Shown here: one piece after another, positions 52,757 through 63,625 of the stretch
Layout: each line of letters starts with the position of its first letter
Position numbering within the stretch: the first letter of the stretch is position 1
Made by a program: the position numbers and the translations under genes
Source of the DNA: Azospirillum humicireducens
Lineage (GTDB): Bacteria; Pseudomonadota; Alphaproteobacteria; Azospirillales; Azospirillaceae
Length of the DNA stretch: 64,000 bases
Direction: 5' to 3'
Assembly (NCBI RefSeq): GCF_001639105.2
Contig: NZ_CP015285.1
Span: 1,728,501 to 1,792,500 of the forward strand
The notes under the pieces: generated by a model
What the model saw: the letters and a program-made list of their open reading frames with translations, nothing else
The model's database searches: none
What the model was told of the DNA's origin: nothing

Positions 52757-54697
52757 ATGGACAGCGCACGCGCGGCCCACATCGATGAACTCGTCCGTGT
52801 CTCCGCAGGCGTGCCGTCAGTCCGCGACGCGATCATCGAAAGCTCCTGGCGCCGCTGCGTCATCGACCACAAGCTGGACCCCACCATCGGGCGCGAGGCG
52901 CACATCCTGCCGCAGGAGCGGCTGCGCGAGCATCGCGACGCGATGGACGAATTCCTGCGCATGGCCCGCTTCGGGCTGGAGGCGCTGTACCGGCAGGTGG
53001 CCGGCATGGGCTATGTCCTGCTGCTGACCGACAGCAACGGCGTCACGGTCGACTTCATCGGCGATCCGACCTTCGACAACCATCTGCGCCGGGCCGGGCT
53101 GTATCTCGGGTCCGACTGGAACGAGGGGCATGCCGGCACATGCGCGGTCGGCACCTGCATCGCGACGGCCCAGGCACTGACCGTGCACCAGACCGACCAT
53201 TTCGACGCCACCCACATCCCGCTGACCTGCACCGCCGCGCCCGTGTTCGACAGCGGGGGAGAACTGGCGGCCGTGCTGGACATCTCCGCCCTGCATTCGC
53301 CGGAACCGAAGATCAGCCAATATCTGGCGCTGCAGATGGTGAAGGCCTATGTCCACAAGATCGAAACTGCCAACCTTTACAACAACTTCCGCCGCGACTG
53401 GGTGGTGAAGCTGTCGGCATCGCAGGAGTTCGCGGAGGTCGATCCCGACTTCGTCCTTGCGCTGGACGGCGGCGGCCGGGTGGTCGGCTTCAACCACAAG
53501 GCCCATGATCTGCTGGCGGAGGACGGCGTGTCGCCGCTCGGCCGCTCCTTCGCCGATCTGTTCGACTGCGAGGTTGACGATCTGGTCCGCTTCGTCCGCG
53601 CCCTGCCGACCGAACAGCGCACGCTGCGCCTGCGCCGCACGGGCCTGCCGCTGTTCGCCCAGGCGATGCCGCCGCCTGCCATCTCCCTGCCCCGCAACCA
53701 CCCCCACGACCACGGGAACGATCCGCTGCCGGAGCCGCTGCGCGTGGTATCCGGCGGCGACCCGGCGCTTAAGGCGGTGCTGACGCGGGCGGCCAAGCTG
53801 GTCAACACCCGGATGAGCCTGCTGATCCATGGCGAGACCGGCACCGGCAAGGAACATCTGGCCAAGGCCCTGCACAAGTCCAGCATCCGCCGCAACAAGC
53901 CCTTCGTCGCCGTCAACTGTGCCGCCTTGCCGGAAAACCTGATCGAGAGCGAGCTGTTCGGCTACGAGCCCGGCTCCTTCACCGGGGCGACGGCCCGCGG
54001 CAAGAAAGGGCTGATCCTGGAGGCCGATGGCGGCACCCTGTTCCTGGACGAGATCGGCGACATGCCGCTGTCGTCACAGACCCGCCTGCTGCGCGTCCTG
54101 GCCGAGCGGGAGGTGACACCGATCGGCAGGACCAAGGCGGTCTCGGTTGATGTCCGCGTCATCGGCGCCACCCACCGCGATCTGGTCGATCTGGTCAAGG
54201 CCGGCAAATTCCGCGACGACCTGTACTTTCGTCTCAATGGCGCGGTGTTCACCGTGCCGCCGCTCCGCCAGCGCGGCGACCTCGACTGGCTGATCGAACG
54301 GCTGCTGGCCGAGCGGGCGGAGCGTGACGGCGTCGGCTATCGCCTGACTCCGGCGGCGCTCGCGGCTCTGCGCGGCCACGGTTGGCCCGGCAATGTGCGC
54401 GAACTGGTGAACGCGCTGGACTATGCCTGCGCGGTCAGCGACGGCGGGTTGATCGACCTCGCCGACCTTCCGGAGCCCGTGCAGCACAACGGCCTGTTCC
54501 GGGCCTGGCCGGAGGAGGAGGCGGAGGCAGCGGAAATGGCGGTGGCAAAAGAGGATCCCGCCGCGCGGCTGCGCGAGACGCTGCGGCGGCACCATTGGAA
54601 CGTGTCGGCGACGGCGCGGGCACTGGGAGTCGACCGGTCGACCGTCCACCGGCAGATGCACCGCTTCGGCATCGTGGCGCCGCATCGGGCGGAGTGA
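52757..54697 (+). CDS. Sigma-54-dependent activator, AcoR type
   Basis: A 646-aa enhancer-binding protein. The N-terminus (SWRRCVIDHKLDPTIGREAHIL) and GAF-type sensory domain (SNGVTVDFIGD, GLYLGSDWNEGHAGTCAVGTCIATAQALTVHQTDHFD) are those of AcoR. A PAS-like region follows (about 230-310). The AAA+ domain has Walker A GETGTGKE, the sigma-54 contact GSFTGAT and Walker B DGGTLFLDEIGDMP. The C-terminal Fis HTH is RETLRRHHWNVSATARALGVDRSTVHRQMHRF. The ATG at 52757 has a good GGGAGG. AcoR-like proteins control acetoin or alcohol catabolism; no such gene is adjacent, so the target is unknown. Confidence 0.93.
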   Translation: MDSARAAHIDELVRVSAGVPSVRDAIIESSWRRCVIDHKLDPTIGREAHILPQERLREHRDAMDEFLRMARFGLEALYRQVAGMGYVLLLTDSNGVTVDFIGDPTFDNHLRRAGLYLGSDWNEGHAGTCAVGTCIATAQALTVHQTDHFDATHIPLTCTAAPVFDSGGELAAVLDISALHSPEPKISQYLALQMVKAYVHKIETANLYNNFRRDWVVKLSASQEFAEVDPDFVLALDGGGRVVGFNHKAHDLLAEDGVSPLGRSFADLFDCEVDDLVRFVRALPTEQRTLRLRRTGLPLFAQAMPPPAISLPRNHPHDHGNDPLPEPLRVVSGGDPALKAVLTRAAKLVNTRMSLLIHGETGTGKEHLAKALHKSSIRRNKPFVAVNCAALPENLIESELFGYEPGSFTGATARGKKGLILEADGGTLFLDEIGDMPLSSQTRLLRVLAEREVTPIGRTKAVSVDVRVIGATHRDLVDLVKAGKFRDDLYFRLNGAVFTVPPLRQRGDLDWLIERLLAERAERDGVGYRLTPAALAALRGHGWPGNVRELVNALDYACAVSDGGLIDLADLPEPVQHNGLFRAWPEEEAEAAEMAVAKEDPAARLRETLRRHHWNVSATARALGVDRSTVHRQMHRFGIVAPHRAE

Positions 54698-54713
54698 GGG
54701 GGCGGTAGCGGTT

Positions 54714-54844
54714 GCCCCCTCCCCATCCCTCCCCATCCCTCCCCCGCTTCGCGGGAGAGGGGGTTGGACGCTTGTAGAGCTTCAGCAAAGGACGGCGGCA
54801 GTCCCCTCTCCCGCCATAGCGGGGGAGGGTTAGGGAGGGGGCAT
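54714..54844. repeat. Intergenic C-rich/G-rich repeat, copy 2
   Basis: Starts GCCCCCTCCCCATCCCTCCC (54714), contains an extra CCCATCCCTCC unit, and ends GGGTTAGGG...GGGGGCAT (54844). The middle CCCTCTCCCGCC-ATA-GCGGGGGAGGG forms a hairpin. Like copy 1 it lies between two convergent genes and carries the same quadruplex-capable G tracts (54821-54841). Confidence 0.85.
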
Positions 54845-54872
54845 AACGCTCCTAACGCTCCCAATCACCCTA

Positions 54873-57800
54873 CTATCCCACCGCCCCATATCCGCCGCCG
54901 CCCGGCGTCTCCACCACCAGGGCGTCGCCCGGCCGCATCGCGGTGCTGTCCTGGGAGGCCAGCTCCTGCACGCTGCCGTCGGTGCGCTGGACCCAGGTCC
55001 GGCCGACGGCACCATCGGCACCGCCCTTCAAGCCGAAGGGAGCGATCTTGCGGTGGTTGGCCAGGATGGCGGCGGTCATCGGCTCCAGGAAGCGCAGGCG
55101 GCGGATCACGCCGTCGCCGCCGCGCCAGCGCCCTGCCCCTCCCGAGCCGCGGCGGATGCGGAAGCTCTCCACCAGCACCGGGAAGCGCCATTCCAGCACT
55201 TCCGGATCGGTCAGGCGCGAGTTGGTCATGTGGGTCTGCACCGCATCGGTGCCGCTGAAGCCGCTGCCGGCTCCCGACCCGCCGCAGACCGTCTCGTAAT
55301 ACTGGTGCCACTCGTTGCCGAAGGTGGTGTTGTTCATCGTCCCCTGGGCAGAGGCCATCACCCCCAATGCGCCGAACAGCGCATCGACGATGCACTGGCT
55401 GGTCTCCACATTGCCGGCCACGACCGCGGCGGGCGGGTTGGGCGACAGCATGGAGCCCGGCGGAATGACGATCTCGATGGGGCGCAGGCAGCCCTCGTTC
55501 ATCGGGATCTCGTCATCCACCAGGCAGCGGAAGACATACAGCACCGCAGCCCGGCAGACCGCCGAGGGGGCATTGAAGTTGTTGGTCAGCTGTGTGCTGG
55601 TCCCGGAGAAATCGACCATCGCCGAGCGGGCGGCATGGTCGATCGACACCCGCAGCTTGATGACCGCGCCGTTGTCCAAGGTCACTGCGAAATCGCCGTC
55701 GCTCAGCACGCCGATGGCGCGGCGGACCTGCTCCTCGGCATTGTCCTGGACGTGACGCATATAGGCGGCGACGGTGGACAGGCCGTGCAGGCGGACGACG
55801 CGGTGCAGCTCGCGGGTCCCCTGCTCGTTCGCCGCGACCTGCGCCTTCAGGTCGCCGATGTTCTGCGCCGGGTTGCGCGCCGGATGCGGGCCGGAACGCA
55901 GCAGTTCAAGCATGGCCTCTTCGCGGAACTGGCCGTTCTCGACCAGCGGCACGCAGTCCAGCAGCACGCCCTCGTCGGCGATGATCTTGCTGTCCGGCGG
56001 CATGGAGCCGGGGGTGATGCCGCCGACGTCGGCATGATGGCCGCGCGAAGCGACGAAGAACAGCAGGTCCTTGCCGGCCTCGTCGAACACCGGCGAGACG
56101 ACGGTGATGTCCGGCAGATGCGTGCCGCCGTGATAGGGATCGTTCAGCGCGAAGCTCTCGCCAGCGGTGAATTTGCCGTCACGGCGCTGGATGACCGCGC
56201 GCACGCTCTCGCCCATCGAACCCAGATGGACGGGCATGTGGGGAGCGTTGGCGATCAGCCCGCCCTCGCGGTCGAACAGGGCGCAGGAAAAGTCGAGCCG
56301 CTCCTTGATGTTCACCGAGCGGGCGGTCTTCTCCAATGTCACGCCCATCCGTTCGGCAATGGACATGAACAGGTTGTTGAAGACCTCCAGCATCACCGGA
56401 TCGACCTTCGCTCCGCCCTTGATGCCGGCCGCCTGACGCTGGGCCGCCGGCTCCAGCCGGGTCAGCACCAGATGGTTCTTGCGGGTGACTTCCGCCATCC
56501 AGCCGGGCTCGACCACGGTGGTGGAGACCGCTTCGGCCAGGATCGCCGGACCGACCACACGGTTGCCGGGCTGAAGCTGCCGGCGGTCGTAGAGCGGCGC
56601 CTCGCGGCGCTGACCAGCGCTGTGGATGGCGACGGTGGCGAGCCGGCGCGGCAGCACCGCGGTGGTGGCGGGACGCTCCGGATCCTCCAGCACGTCGGTC
56701 AGGCCGACCGCTTCCAGCGTCACGGATTCGACCTCCAGCGCGGTGCCGGGGGTGAGGAAGCCGTAGCGGCGGCGGTGCGCCTCCTCGAACGCCTTGGTCA
56801 TCGCCACCTTCGACCCGAAGGCGACGGTCAGGGTGGTGTCGGACCCGGCGGCCTTCAGATGGACGCGGCGGTTGATCGCCTGCCGGCCGGCCTCGACGCC
56901 CTGGCGGGCCAGCTCCGCCCGTCCCTCGGTCTCCAGGTCGGTGAACAGCATGGTCAGCCGGTCGACCACGGCATCGCTCAAGGGGCCTTCCACCGCGCGC
57001 TCGCGGATGGCGACGGTATCGGCCAGACCGATGCCATAGGCGGACAGCACGCCGGCCTGCGGGTGCAGGAACACCCGCGTCATGCCGAGCGCATCGGCGA
57101 CGGCGCAGACATGCTGGCCCGCTGCCCCGCCGAAGCCGTTCAGCGTGTAGCCGGTGACGTCATAGCCGCGCTCGACCGAAATCTTCTTGATCGCATTGGC
57201 CATATTATCGACGGCGATGCGCAGGAAGCCTTCGGCGACCTCCTGCGGGGTCATCGTCGTGCCGAGCTTGGCGTTGACGGTGGCCGCGAGTTCGGTGAAG
57301 CGGGCCTTCACCACCTCGGCATCCAGCGGCTGGTCGCCGTTGGGGCCGAAGACATGGGGGAAGAAGCGCGGCTGGATCTTGCCGACCATCACGTTGCAGT
57401 CGGTGACGGTCAGCGGCCCGCCGCGGCGGTAGCAGGCCGGACCGGGATTGGCGCCGGCGCTGTCCGGCCCGACGCGGAAGCGGGTGCCGTCGAAGACGCA
57501 GAGCGAACCGCCGCCGGCCGCCACCGTGTGGATGTGCATCATCGGCGCCCGCACCCGCACGCCGGCCACCACCGCGTCGAAGGCGCGCTCATACTCGCCG
57601 GCATAGTGCGACACGTCGGTCGAGGTGCCGCCCATGTCGAAGCCGATGACCCGGTCGAAGCCGGCCATGCCGGCGGTGCGCACAGCCCCCACCACGCCGC
57701 CGGCCGGGCCGGAGAGGATGGCGTCCTTGCCCTGGAAGCGACGGGCGTCGGTCAGACCGCCGTTGGACTGCATGAACATCAGCGGCACCGGCGTGCCGTC

Positions 57801-58541
57801 GACACTGAGGTCGTTGGCGACCCGGTCGACATAGCGGCGCAGCACCGGTGACAGATAGGCGTCGGCCACCGTGGTGTCGCCGCGGCCGACCAGCTTCATC
57901 AGCGGGCTGACCAGATGGCTGACCGAGACCTGGGTGAAGCCGACGGCACGGGCCAGCGAGGCGACCTGCCGCTCATGCTCCGGATAGCGGTAACCGTGCA
58001 TCAACACGATGGCGGCGGCGCGGAAACCCTTGCGGTAGGCCTCTTCCAGACCGCGGCGGACGGCATGCAGATCGACCGGCTTCAACACGCGGCCATCGGC
58101 CATCACCCGTTCCGGCACCTCCACCACATGGGAATAGAGCTGGTCGGGAAGATGAATCTGGCGGGCGAAGATCTTCGGGCGGGCCTGGTGGCCGATGCGC
58201 AGCTGATCGCCCAGCCCTTCGGTGATCAGCAGGACGGTCGGCTCGCCCTTGCGTTCCAGCAGGGCGTTGGTGGCAACGGTGGTGCCCATCTTCACCACCT
58301 CCACCGTGTCAGGCGGAATCGGCTGGCCGGGCTTCAGGCCCAGCAGCTCGCGGATGCCCTGGACGGCTGCGTCGGCATAGCGCTCCGGATTTTCCGACAG
58401 CAGCTTGTGTGTGACGACCGACCCGTCCGGCCGCCGGCCGACGATGTCGGTGAAGGTGCCGCCGCGATCGATCCAGAACTGCCATCGGGCGGGTTTGACC
58501 TCCGCCGCCCCGCCCACCGCCGCGCCTTGAGTCTCAGCCAT
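54873..58541 (-). CDS. 5-Oxoprolinase/hydantoinase, fused HyuA-HyuB
   Basis: A 1222-aa ATP-dependent enzyme opening 5-oxoproline (or a related cyclic amide) to glutamate. The HyuA half starts [44 protein letters not shown] and has [38 protein letters not shown], and [20 protein letters not shown] [18 protein letters not shown]. The HyuB half begins about residue 700 ([44 protein letters not shown]) with [20 protein letters not shown] and [18 protein letters not shown]. Both halves are complete, as in eukaryotic and alphaproteobacterial fusions. ATG 58541 is the likely start. Confidence 0.95.
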   Translation of the reverse strand: MAETQGAAVGGAAEVKPARWQFWIDRGGTFTDIVGRRPDGSVVTHKLLSENPERYADAAVQGIRELLGLKPGQPIPPDTVEVVKMGTTVATNALLERKGEPTVLLITEGLGDQLRIGHQARPKIFARQIHLPDQLYSHVVEVPERVMADGRVLKPVDLHAVRRGLEEAYRKGFRAAAIVLMHGYRYPEHERQVASLARAVGFTQVSVSHLVSPLMKLVGRGDTTVADAYLSPVLRRYVDRVANDLSVDGTPVPLMFMQSNGGLTDARRFQGKDAILSGPAGGVVGAVRTAGMAGFDRVIGFDMGGTSTDVSHYAGEYERAFDAVVAGVRVRAPMMHIHTVAAGGGSLCVFDGTRFRVGPDSAGANPGPACYRRGGPLTVTDCNVMVGKIQPRFFPHVFGPNGDQPLDAEVVKARFTELAATVNAKLGTTMTPQEVAEGFLRIAVDNMANAIKKISVERGYDVTGYTLNGFGGAAGQHVCAVADALGMTRVFLHPQAGVLSAYGIGLADTVAIRERAVEGPLSDAVVDRLTMLFTDLETEGRAELARQGVEAGRQAINRRVHLKAAGSDTTLTVAFGSKVAMTKAFEEAHRRRYGFLTPGTALEVESVTLEAVGLTDVLEDPERPATTAVLPRRLATVAIHSAGQRREAPLYDRRQLQPGNRVVGPAILAEAVSTTVVEPGWMAEVTRKNHLVLTRLEPAAQRQAAGIKGGAKVDPVMLEVFNNLFMSIAERMGVTLEKTARSVNIKERLDFSCALFDREGGLIANAPHMPVHLGSMGESVRAVIQRRDGKFTAGESFALNDPYHGGTHLPDITVVSPVFDEAGKDLLFFVASRGHHADVGGITPGSMPPDSKIIADEGVLLDCVPLVENGQFREEAMLELLRSGPHPARNPAQNIGDLKAQVAANEQGTRELHRVVRLHGLSTVAAYMRHVQDNAEEQVRRAIGVLSDGDFAVTLDNGAVIKLRVSIDHAARSAMVDFSGTSTQLTNNFNAPSAVCRAAVLYVFRCLVDDEIPMNEGCLRPIEIVIPPGSMLSPNPPAAVVAGNVETSQCIVDALFGALGVMASAQGTMNNTTFGNEWHQYYETVCGGSGAGSGFSGTDAVQTHMTNSRLTDPEVLEWRFPVLVESFRIRRGSGGAGRWRGGDGVIRRLRFLEPMTAAILANHRKIAPFGLKGGADGAVGRTWVQRTDGSVQELASQDSTAMRPGDALVVETPGGGGYGAVG

Positions 58542-58741
58542 CGTCGTCGCACCCGCCCAATCCCCGCGCGGCAACCGCACCGCGCGTGGGCCGGAGTTTC
58601 GCGATCCGGCAGCGAATTTCAACCGCCAGCGTGCCCCGCGCCCTTCCGGCGAACCAACAAGACAGGCGGACGCGGCGGAAAGAACACAGGATCATCGGTG
58701 AAGCGGCTCGGCGGTCGAGCGGCGAGCCGCTGTCCTTTCGG

Positions 58742-59323
58742 TCAGGCGGCGAGCCGCTCCGGCCGGACGCCGGGCAGGCGGCTCAGGATGGCGTTGCCGG
58801 ACAGGATGCTGTTGAAGGCTCCGCTGCCGTCCTCCAGCGCTTCCAGAGCGAGGGAGAACTGGTTGGGCGGCGGCAGCTCGAACAGTGCCGCGACCTCACC
58901 GCTGTCCAACGCCAGCCGCCCACCGAACCGGCGGGCCAGGGCACGCATGCGGACATTCCCCGCCAGACACATCATGTGGACATGGCGGATGCCGCGGTTG
59001 CGGGCGACGGTCAGGATGCGGCGGACCAGCGTGCTGCCGACGCCCTTGCCCTGCAGTCCCGATTCGACGCTGATGCCGAACTCGGCCTGATCGGGCCAGA
59101 GGATACGGTCGCCGCACAGCTCCACGGCTCCGCGCAGGACGCCGTCCTCGAACGCCCCCAGCAGCACCGTCCGGCCCCAGTCGATGGCCGCGCAATGGCG
59201 CTCCACCGCCTCGTCCGACAGCGTGCCGGTGAAGCGGGCATGGCGGTCGCCACGGTCCAGACGGAGGAGATGCGCCCGGTACTGCGGCAACTCGGTCGGC
59301 ATGATCTTGCGGATGACAGGCAT
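58742..59323 (-). CDS. GNAT-family N-acetyltransferase
   Basis: A 193-aa acetyltransferase. The acetyl-CoA binding pyrophosphate loop is SVESGLQGKGVGSTLVRRILTVARNRGIRHVHMMCLAGNVRMRALARRFGG (Q/RxxGxG/A in LQGKGVGS). The N-terminal part reads IRKIMPTELPQYRAHLLRLDRGDRHARFTG. The ATG at 59323 fits. Such enzymes with this N-terminus are common in alphaproteobacteria; the acceptor is unknown. Confidence 0.92.
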   Translation of the reverse strand: MPVIRKIMPTELPQYRAHLLRLDRGDRHARFTGTLSDEAVERHCAAIDWGRTVLLGAFEDGVLRGAVELCGDRILWPDQAEFGISVESGLQGKGVGSTLVRRILTVARNRGIRHVHMMCLAGNVRMRALARRFGGRLALDSGEVAALFELPPPNQFSLALEALEDGSGAFNSILSGNAILSRLPGVRPERLAA

Positions 59324-59629
59324 GGCTCTGCTCACGGTTCTCGAAATCCGAAAACGCATTCGCGCAGAACGTTTTTCCCCAGAACCCGGCGCCGCACCCC
59401 GTGACAAGCGTTTGGCGGTCGCCGTTGTTATCCAAACCGGCGCTCTCTGCGGCGCCCTATATTGCAGTGCAACATGGCGTTCTCGGCGGAATTCGCAAGC
59501 GCTTATTAGAAATTCGCAATGCGAACAATGCTGGTATGTTGCGGGCGCGCCACAGTTGGACGATAACCATACGGCGGCTATGCTGCCGGCCGATGGGATG
59601 ACGGGCGAGCGGAACGCGGAAGGCGAAGC
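59324..59629. other. Intergenic region between the GNAT gene and the J-domain gene
   Basis: A 306-bp divergent promoter region, moderately AT-rich, with the repeated word ATTCGCAA (in GGAATTCGCAAGCG and GAAATTCGCAATGCG). I see no confident promoter hexamers and no gene. Confidence 0.4.
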
Positions 59630-60409
59630 ATGAGCATCTGGGGCAGGATCCTGAGCAGCGCGGCCGGCCTGTTCAGCGGCGGGCCGCTGGGCAGCCTTCT
59701 CGGCGGGCTTGCCGGGCAGGCGGTGGACCTGTGGTCTCCCTGCGGCCCCGGCGACCAGCGCAAGGCCATGACCGATACGGAGGCCGAGGAGGCCAAGCAG
59801 ACCGTCGCCTTCACCATCGGCGTGATCGCGCTTGCCGCCAAGATGGCGCGGGCCGACGGCGTGGTGAAGCGGGTGGAGGTCGACACCTTCAAGCGGCTGT
59901 TCCGCGTCCCGGCCGACGAACTCGCCAATGTGGGCCGCGTCTTCGACCTTGCCCGCCGCGACACCCATGGCTTCGAGGAGTATGCCCGCCAGATCGCCAA
60001 CCTGTTCGAGGACAGGCACGCGGTGCTGGAAGAGCTGCTCGACAGCCTGCTGCTGATCGCCGAAGCCGACGACGAGCTGCATGAGACGGAGGTGGAGTAT
60101 CTGCGCGCCATCGCCGTGATCTTCGGATTCGACGAGGCGGAATTCCGCCGCATCGTCGCCGGACACCACATCGCCGGCGGCCCGATGGACTCGGACCCCT
60201 ATGCGGTGCTGGGCGTGCCGCGCACGGCCGGTGACGAGGCGATCAAGGCCGCCCACCGTGCGCTGGTGCGCGAACACCATCCCGACCGGCTGATCGCCCA
60301 GGGCATGCCGCAGGAATTCGTGAATCTGGCCACACAGAAGCTCGCGCTGGTCAACGCCGCCTATGACCGCATCCGCCGCCAACGGGAAGGTAGCGCCGCC
60401 CTGCTCTAG
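59630..60409 (+). CDS. DjlA-like protein (TerB + J domain)
   Basis: A 259-aa co-chaperone. The short N-terminal hydrophobic stretch (LFSGGPLGSLLGGLAG) is followed by a TerB domain (FTIGVIALAAKMARADGVVKRVEVDTFKRLF and LLLIAEADDELHETEVEYLRAIAVIFGF). The C-terminal J domain (about 187-255) is DPYAVLGVPRTAGDEAIKAAHRALVREHHPDRL with an intact HPD. It lacks the clear N-terminal membrane helix of E. coli DjlA. It should activate DnaK-type Hsp70. Confidence 0.92.
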   Translation: MSIWGRILSSAAGLFSGGPLGSLLGGLAGQAVDLWSPCGPGDQRKAMTDTEAEEAKQTVAFTIGVIALAAKMARADGVVKRVEVDTFKRLFRVPADELANVGRVFDLARRDTHGFEEYARQIANLFEDRHAVLEELLDSLLLIAEADDELHETEVEYLRAIAVIFGFDEAEFRRIVAGHHIAGGPMDSDPYAVLGVPRTAGDEAIKAAHRALVREHHPDRLIAQGMPQEFVNLATQKLALVNAAYDRIRRQREGSAALL

Positions 60410-60539
60410 CATGTCGCGATTCGTCACCAGATGACCATATTTTAAATTGCTTTTCCGTGGTCTTCGTCCCGTTTCTTGACCTATCGTTCCCGGTTGGGGC
60501 GGGTGACCGGTTGCCCGCATGCTTTGGGAACGACGCGAC

Positions 60540-61676
60540 ATGCAACGCACGATCATCCGAACGATCTTCGCTGCAGCTTTGGGAACCACACTGGCGGCAG
60601 GAACGCTCAGCGTCGCTCAGGCGCAGACCACATCCATCGACAGCCCGGTGGTTCTGGGCCAGCCGCTGGCGCTGAACATGGGAGCGCCGCCGTCCGGCAC
60701 CGACTGCCCGACCCAGGCCGCGGCATTGAACGCGCAAGCGCTGGTCCTGGTCGTCAACGGCCAGACCATCCCCGGCGCCCGCGCCAGCTTCGGCTGCTCG
60801 GCCAAGGGCGAACTGGTCGGCACCGCTTCCACCTCCATCGCCGGCAACGGTGACGACGCAGCCCAGCGGCGGGCGGCATGGCAAACCGCCTTCAGCGGCT
60901 TCTTCAGCCTCGCCGGAACCAAGACCCTGCCGGTCGCCTTCGGTCCGGCCACCGGCGGCATCAGCACCGCACCGAAGCTGGTCGCCATCAAGGGAGCCAG
61001 CGACCGCGACCTCGGGCTGGCCGGCCTGTGGTTCGCCCTGGTGGCGGCGGGGTTCCTGTTCGCCTTCTTCCGCCATTTCGGCCGCATGGACTCGATCACC
61101 CCGGTGGAGGGCGTACCGATGCCGGTCAACTACCGGCCGCCCTACAGCCTCGCCCGCTTCCAGCTTCTGTGGTGGAGCGGGATCGTCACCGCCTCCTACG
61201 TCGCCATCCTGACCATCACCGGATCGATGGACACCGTCACCACCGGCACCATGGCACTGATGGGAATCGTCGGCGGCACCTCCGTGCTGGCCGCCTTCCA
61301 GGACCGCCGGCCGGGTGACGACGAGACCCGGCGCCAGCAACATGCCGCCGCCTATCGCGCCGCTGCAGCGGCCACCCCGCCCGATCAGGCGACGATGGCC
61401 GCCAGCCTGAACGAGGTCTATCCGCCAACGCAGGGATGGCTGGCCGACCTGCTGAGCGACGCCGCCGGCTACAACATCCACCGGCTGCAACTGCTGGCCT
61501 GGACCATGGTGCTGGGCATCACCTTCCTCTACGAGGTCACCCGCACGCTGGGCATGCCGGAGCTGTCGGCCAACCTGCTGGCCCTGACCGGCATCAGCAA
61601 CGGCACCTACTTCGGCTTCAAGATGCAGGAGCAGCAGGTCGCGACGCCGACGGCGCCGGTTCCGGCGGCCGGCTGA
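60540..61676 (+). CDS. Exported multi-pass membrane protein, 378 aa
   Basis: ATG 60540 starts a signal sequence (MQRTIIRTIFAAALGTTLAAGTLSVAQAQ). The first half (residues 30-150) is a periplasmic domain with two Cys (CPTQAA and FGCSAKG). From about residue 160 there are four membrane segments (LAGLWFALVAAGFLFAFFRHF, LLWWSGIVTASYVAILTIT, MALMGIVGGTSVLAAFQDRR, LQLLAWTMVLGITFLYEV). The repeats SLARFQLLWWSGI and IHRLQLLAWTMVL are related halves. I do not recognise a function. Confidence 0.7.
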   Translation: MQRTIIRTIFAAALGTTLAAGTLSVAQAQTTSIDSPVVLGQPLALNMGAPPSGTDCPTQAAALNAQALVLVVNGQTIPGARASFGCSAKGELVGTASTSIAGNGDDAAQRRAAWQTAFSGFFSLAGTKTLPVAFGPATGGISTAPKLVAIKGASDRDLGLAGLWFALVAAGFLFAFFRHFGRMDSITPVEGVPMPVNYRPPYSLARFQLLWWSGIVTASYVAILTITGSMDTVTTGTMALMGIVGGTSVLAAFQDRRPGDDETRRQQHAAAYRAAAAATPPDQATMAASLNEVYPPTQGWLADLLSDAAGYNIHRLQLLAWTMVLGITFLYEVTRTLGMPELSANLLALTGISNGTYFGFKMQEQQVATPTAPVPAAG

Positions 61677-61798
61677 GGAATGGTCGCGCCCGGCTCTGCC
61701 GGACGCAACCCGCCCACCCGTTTTTCCGGGTCGCGGTGAAGGGGGACTGCGCGCTATAACCCTCCCCTTCCCTCGATTTTCCGGCGCACGAACGGTCC

Positions 61799-63625
61799 AT
61801 GGCTCCTCCCGCACCCATCACGGCGCTCCAGGGCGTCTCCGTCACCTTCGGCGGCCGTCCGCTGTTCGACGGCATCGACCTGTCCATCGCCCGCGGCGAC
61901 CGCGCCTGTCTGGTCGGCCGCAACGGGTCGGGCAAGTCGACGCTGATGAAGGTGCTGGCCGGGATGATCCACCCCGACGGCGGCACCGTCTTCGTCCAGC
62001 CGGGCGCCCGCATCGCCTATCTGCCGCAGGAGCCGGACTTCACCGGCTGCGCCACCGTCCACGACTATGTCGTGCAGGGCCTGCCCGCCGACGAGCAGGA
62101 CGAGGCGCACCGGGTCGACGCGGTGCTGGACCGGCTGCAGGTGGACGGCAGCCTCGACCCCCGCACCCTGTCGGGCGGCGAATCGCGCCGCACGGCGCTG
62201 GCCCGAACGCTGGTCGGCAACCCCGACGTCATGCTGCTGGACGAGCCGACCAACCACCTCGACCTCCCCACCATCGAGTGGCTGGAGGAGGAACTGCTGT
62301 CCTTCCGCGGCGGGCTGCTGCTGATCAGCCACGACCGCGCCTTCCTGAACCGGCTGGCCAAGCGCACGCTGTGGCTGGACCGCGGCACGGTGCGCGCCAC
62401 CGACCGCGGCTTCGCCGAGTTCGAGAGCTGGCAGGCGGAGGTGTTCGAGGCGGAGGAGGCCGCGGCCCACAAGCTGGACCGCAAGATCGAAAGCGAGATG
62501 AAGTGGCTGCGCGAGGGCATTTCCGCCCGGCGCACCCGCAACATGGGGCGCGTGCGCAACCTGCTGGACCTGCGCGCCGGGCGGGCGGAGCAGATCAAGG
62601 GCGGCCAGCAGGCCAAGCTCGCCATCGCCGAGGCGGAGCGCGGCGGCCGGCTGGTGATCGAGGCGACCGGAATCGCCAAGGGCTTCGACACGCCCGACGG
62701 CCGCAAGACCATCGTGAAGAACTTCTCCACCCGCATCCTGCGCGGCGACCGGGTGGGTCTGATCGGGCCGAACGGCGCCGGCAAGTCCACACTGCTGAAG
62801 ATGCTGACCGGGCAGCTCGACCCCGACGAGGGCACGGTGAGGCTCGGCACCAACCTCGACACCGCCTATTTCGACCAGCGGCGCGAGGGGCTGGACCCGG
62901 AGGACACCATCCGCAAGGTGCTGTGCCCCTTCGGCGGCGACGCGGTGATGGTCAACGGCGTGTCGCGCCATGTCGCCGGCTACATCAAGGACTTCCTGTT
63001 CGACACCCGGCAGCTGGACAGCCCGGTGAAGGCGCTGTCGGGCGGCGAGCGCAACCGGTTGCTGCTGGCCCGGCTGTTCGCCAAGCCCAGCAACATGATG
63101 ATCCTCGACGAGCCGACCAACGACCTCGACATGGACACGCTGGACCTGCTCGAGGACGTGCTGGGCGACTATCAGGGCACGCTGCTGCTGGTCAGCCACG
63201 ACCGCGATTTCCTCGACCGGCTGGTGACCGCCACCATCGCGCTGGAAGGCGACGGCACCGCCACCGAATATGCCGGCGGCTATTCGGACTATCTGGTGCA
63301 GCGCCCGGCCAAGGCGGCCCCCGTCGCCGTAGCCAAGCCGAAGCCTGCCGCCACGCCGACCGCCGTCGCCAAGCCGCGCGGCAAGCTGAGCTACAAGGAC
63401 CAGCGCGAACTGGACGAGCTGCCGGCCCGCATGGATGGGCTGGGGGCGGAGATCGCCAAGCTGGAGAAGGCGCTGGCCGACCCCGATCTGTTCACCCGCG
63501 ATCCCGCCAAATTCCAGAAGACCAGCGAGCAGCTGCATGCCAGGCAGGCCGACCTCGCCGCGGCGGAGGAGCGCTGGCTGGAGTTGGAAGCGATGCGCGA
63601 GGAGTTGGAAGGCGGCCGGGCATGA
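61799..63625 (+). CDS. uup: ABC-F ATPase, Uup type
   Basis: A 608-aa protein with two ATP-binding cassettes and no membrane domain. Cassette 1: Walker A GRNGSGKST, signature LSGGESRRTAL, Walker B VMLLDEPTNHLD. Cassette 2: GPNGAGKST, LSGGERNRLLL, MMILDEPTNDLD. The linker is the charged helical region typical of the ABC-F family. The C-terminal coiled-coil (KLSYKDQRELDELPARMDGLGAEIAKLEKALADPDLF) is the Uup-type DNA-binding tail. Uup proteins act on ribosomes or stalled recombination intermediates. Its stop overlaps the next gene by four bases. Confidence 0.95.
   Translation: MAPPAPITALQGVSVTFGGRPLFDGIDLSIARGDRACLVGRNGSGKSTLMKVLAGMIHPDGGTVFVQPGARIAYLPQEPDFTGCATVHDYVVQGLPADEQDEAHRVDAVLDRLQVDGSLDPRTLSGGESRRTALARTLVGNPDVMLLDEPTNHLDLPTIEWLEEELLSFRGGLLLISHDRAFLNRLAKRTLWLDRGTVRATDRGFAEFESWQAEVFEAEEAAAHKLDRKIESEMKWLREGISARRTRNMGRVRNLLDLRAGRAEQIKGGQQAKLAIAEAERGGRLVIEATGIAKGFDTPDGRKTIVKNFSTRILRGDRVGLIGPNGAGKSTLLKMLTGQLDPDEGTVRLGTNLDTAYFDQRREGLDPEDTIRKVLCPFGGDAVMVNGVSRHVAGYIKDFLFDTRQLDSPVKALSGGERNRLLLARLFAKPSNMMILDEPTNDLDMDTLDLLEDVLGDYQGTLLLVSHDRDFLDRLVTATIALEGDGTATEYAGGYSDYLVQRPAKAAPVAVAKPKPAATPTAVAKPRGKLSYKDQRELDELPARMDGLGAEIAKLEKALADPDLFTRDPAKFQKTSEQLHARQADLAAAEERWLELEAMREELEGGRA

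Noticed and set aside
54720-54760. Tandem CCCATCCCTCC words considered as a CRISPR-like array
   Set aside because: Units are short with no spacers; it is the C-rich arm of an intergenic repeat.
55053-57851. 932-residue open frame on the + strand
   Set aside because: Antisense to the 5-oxoprolinase gene, which has conserved motifs throughout.
60351-61814. 487-residue open frame on the - strand
   Set aside because: Antisense to the exported membrane protein; shadow composition.
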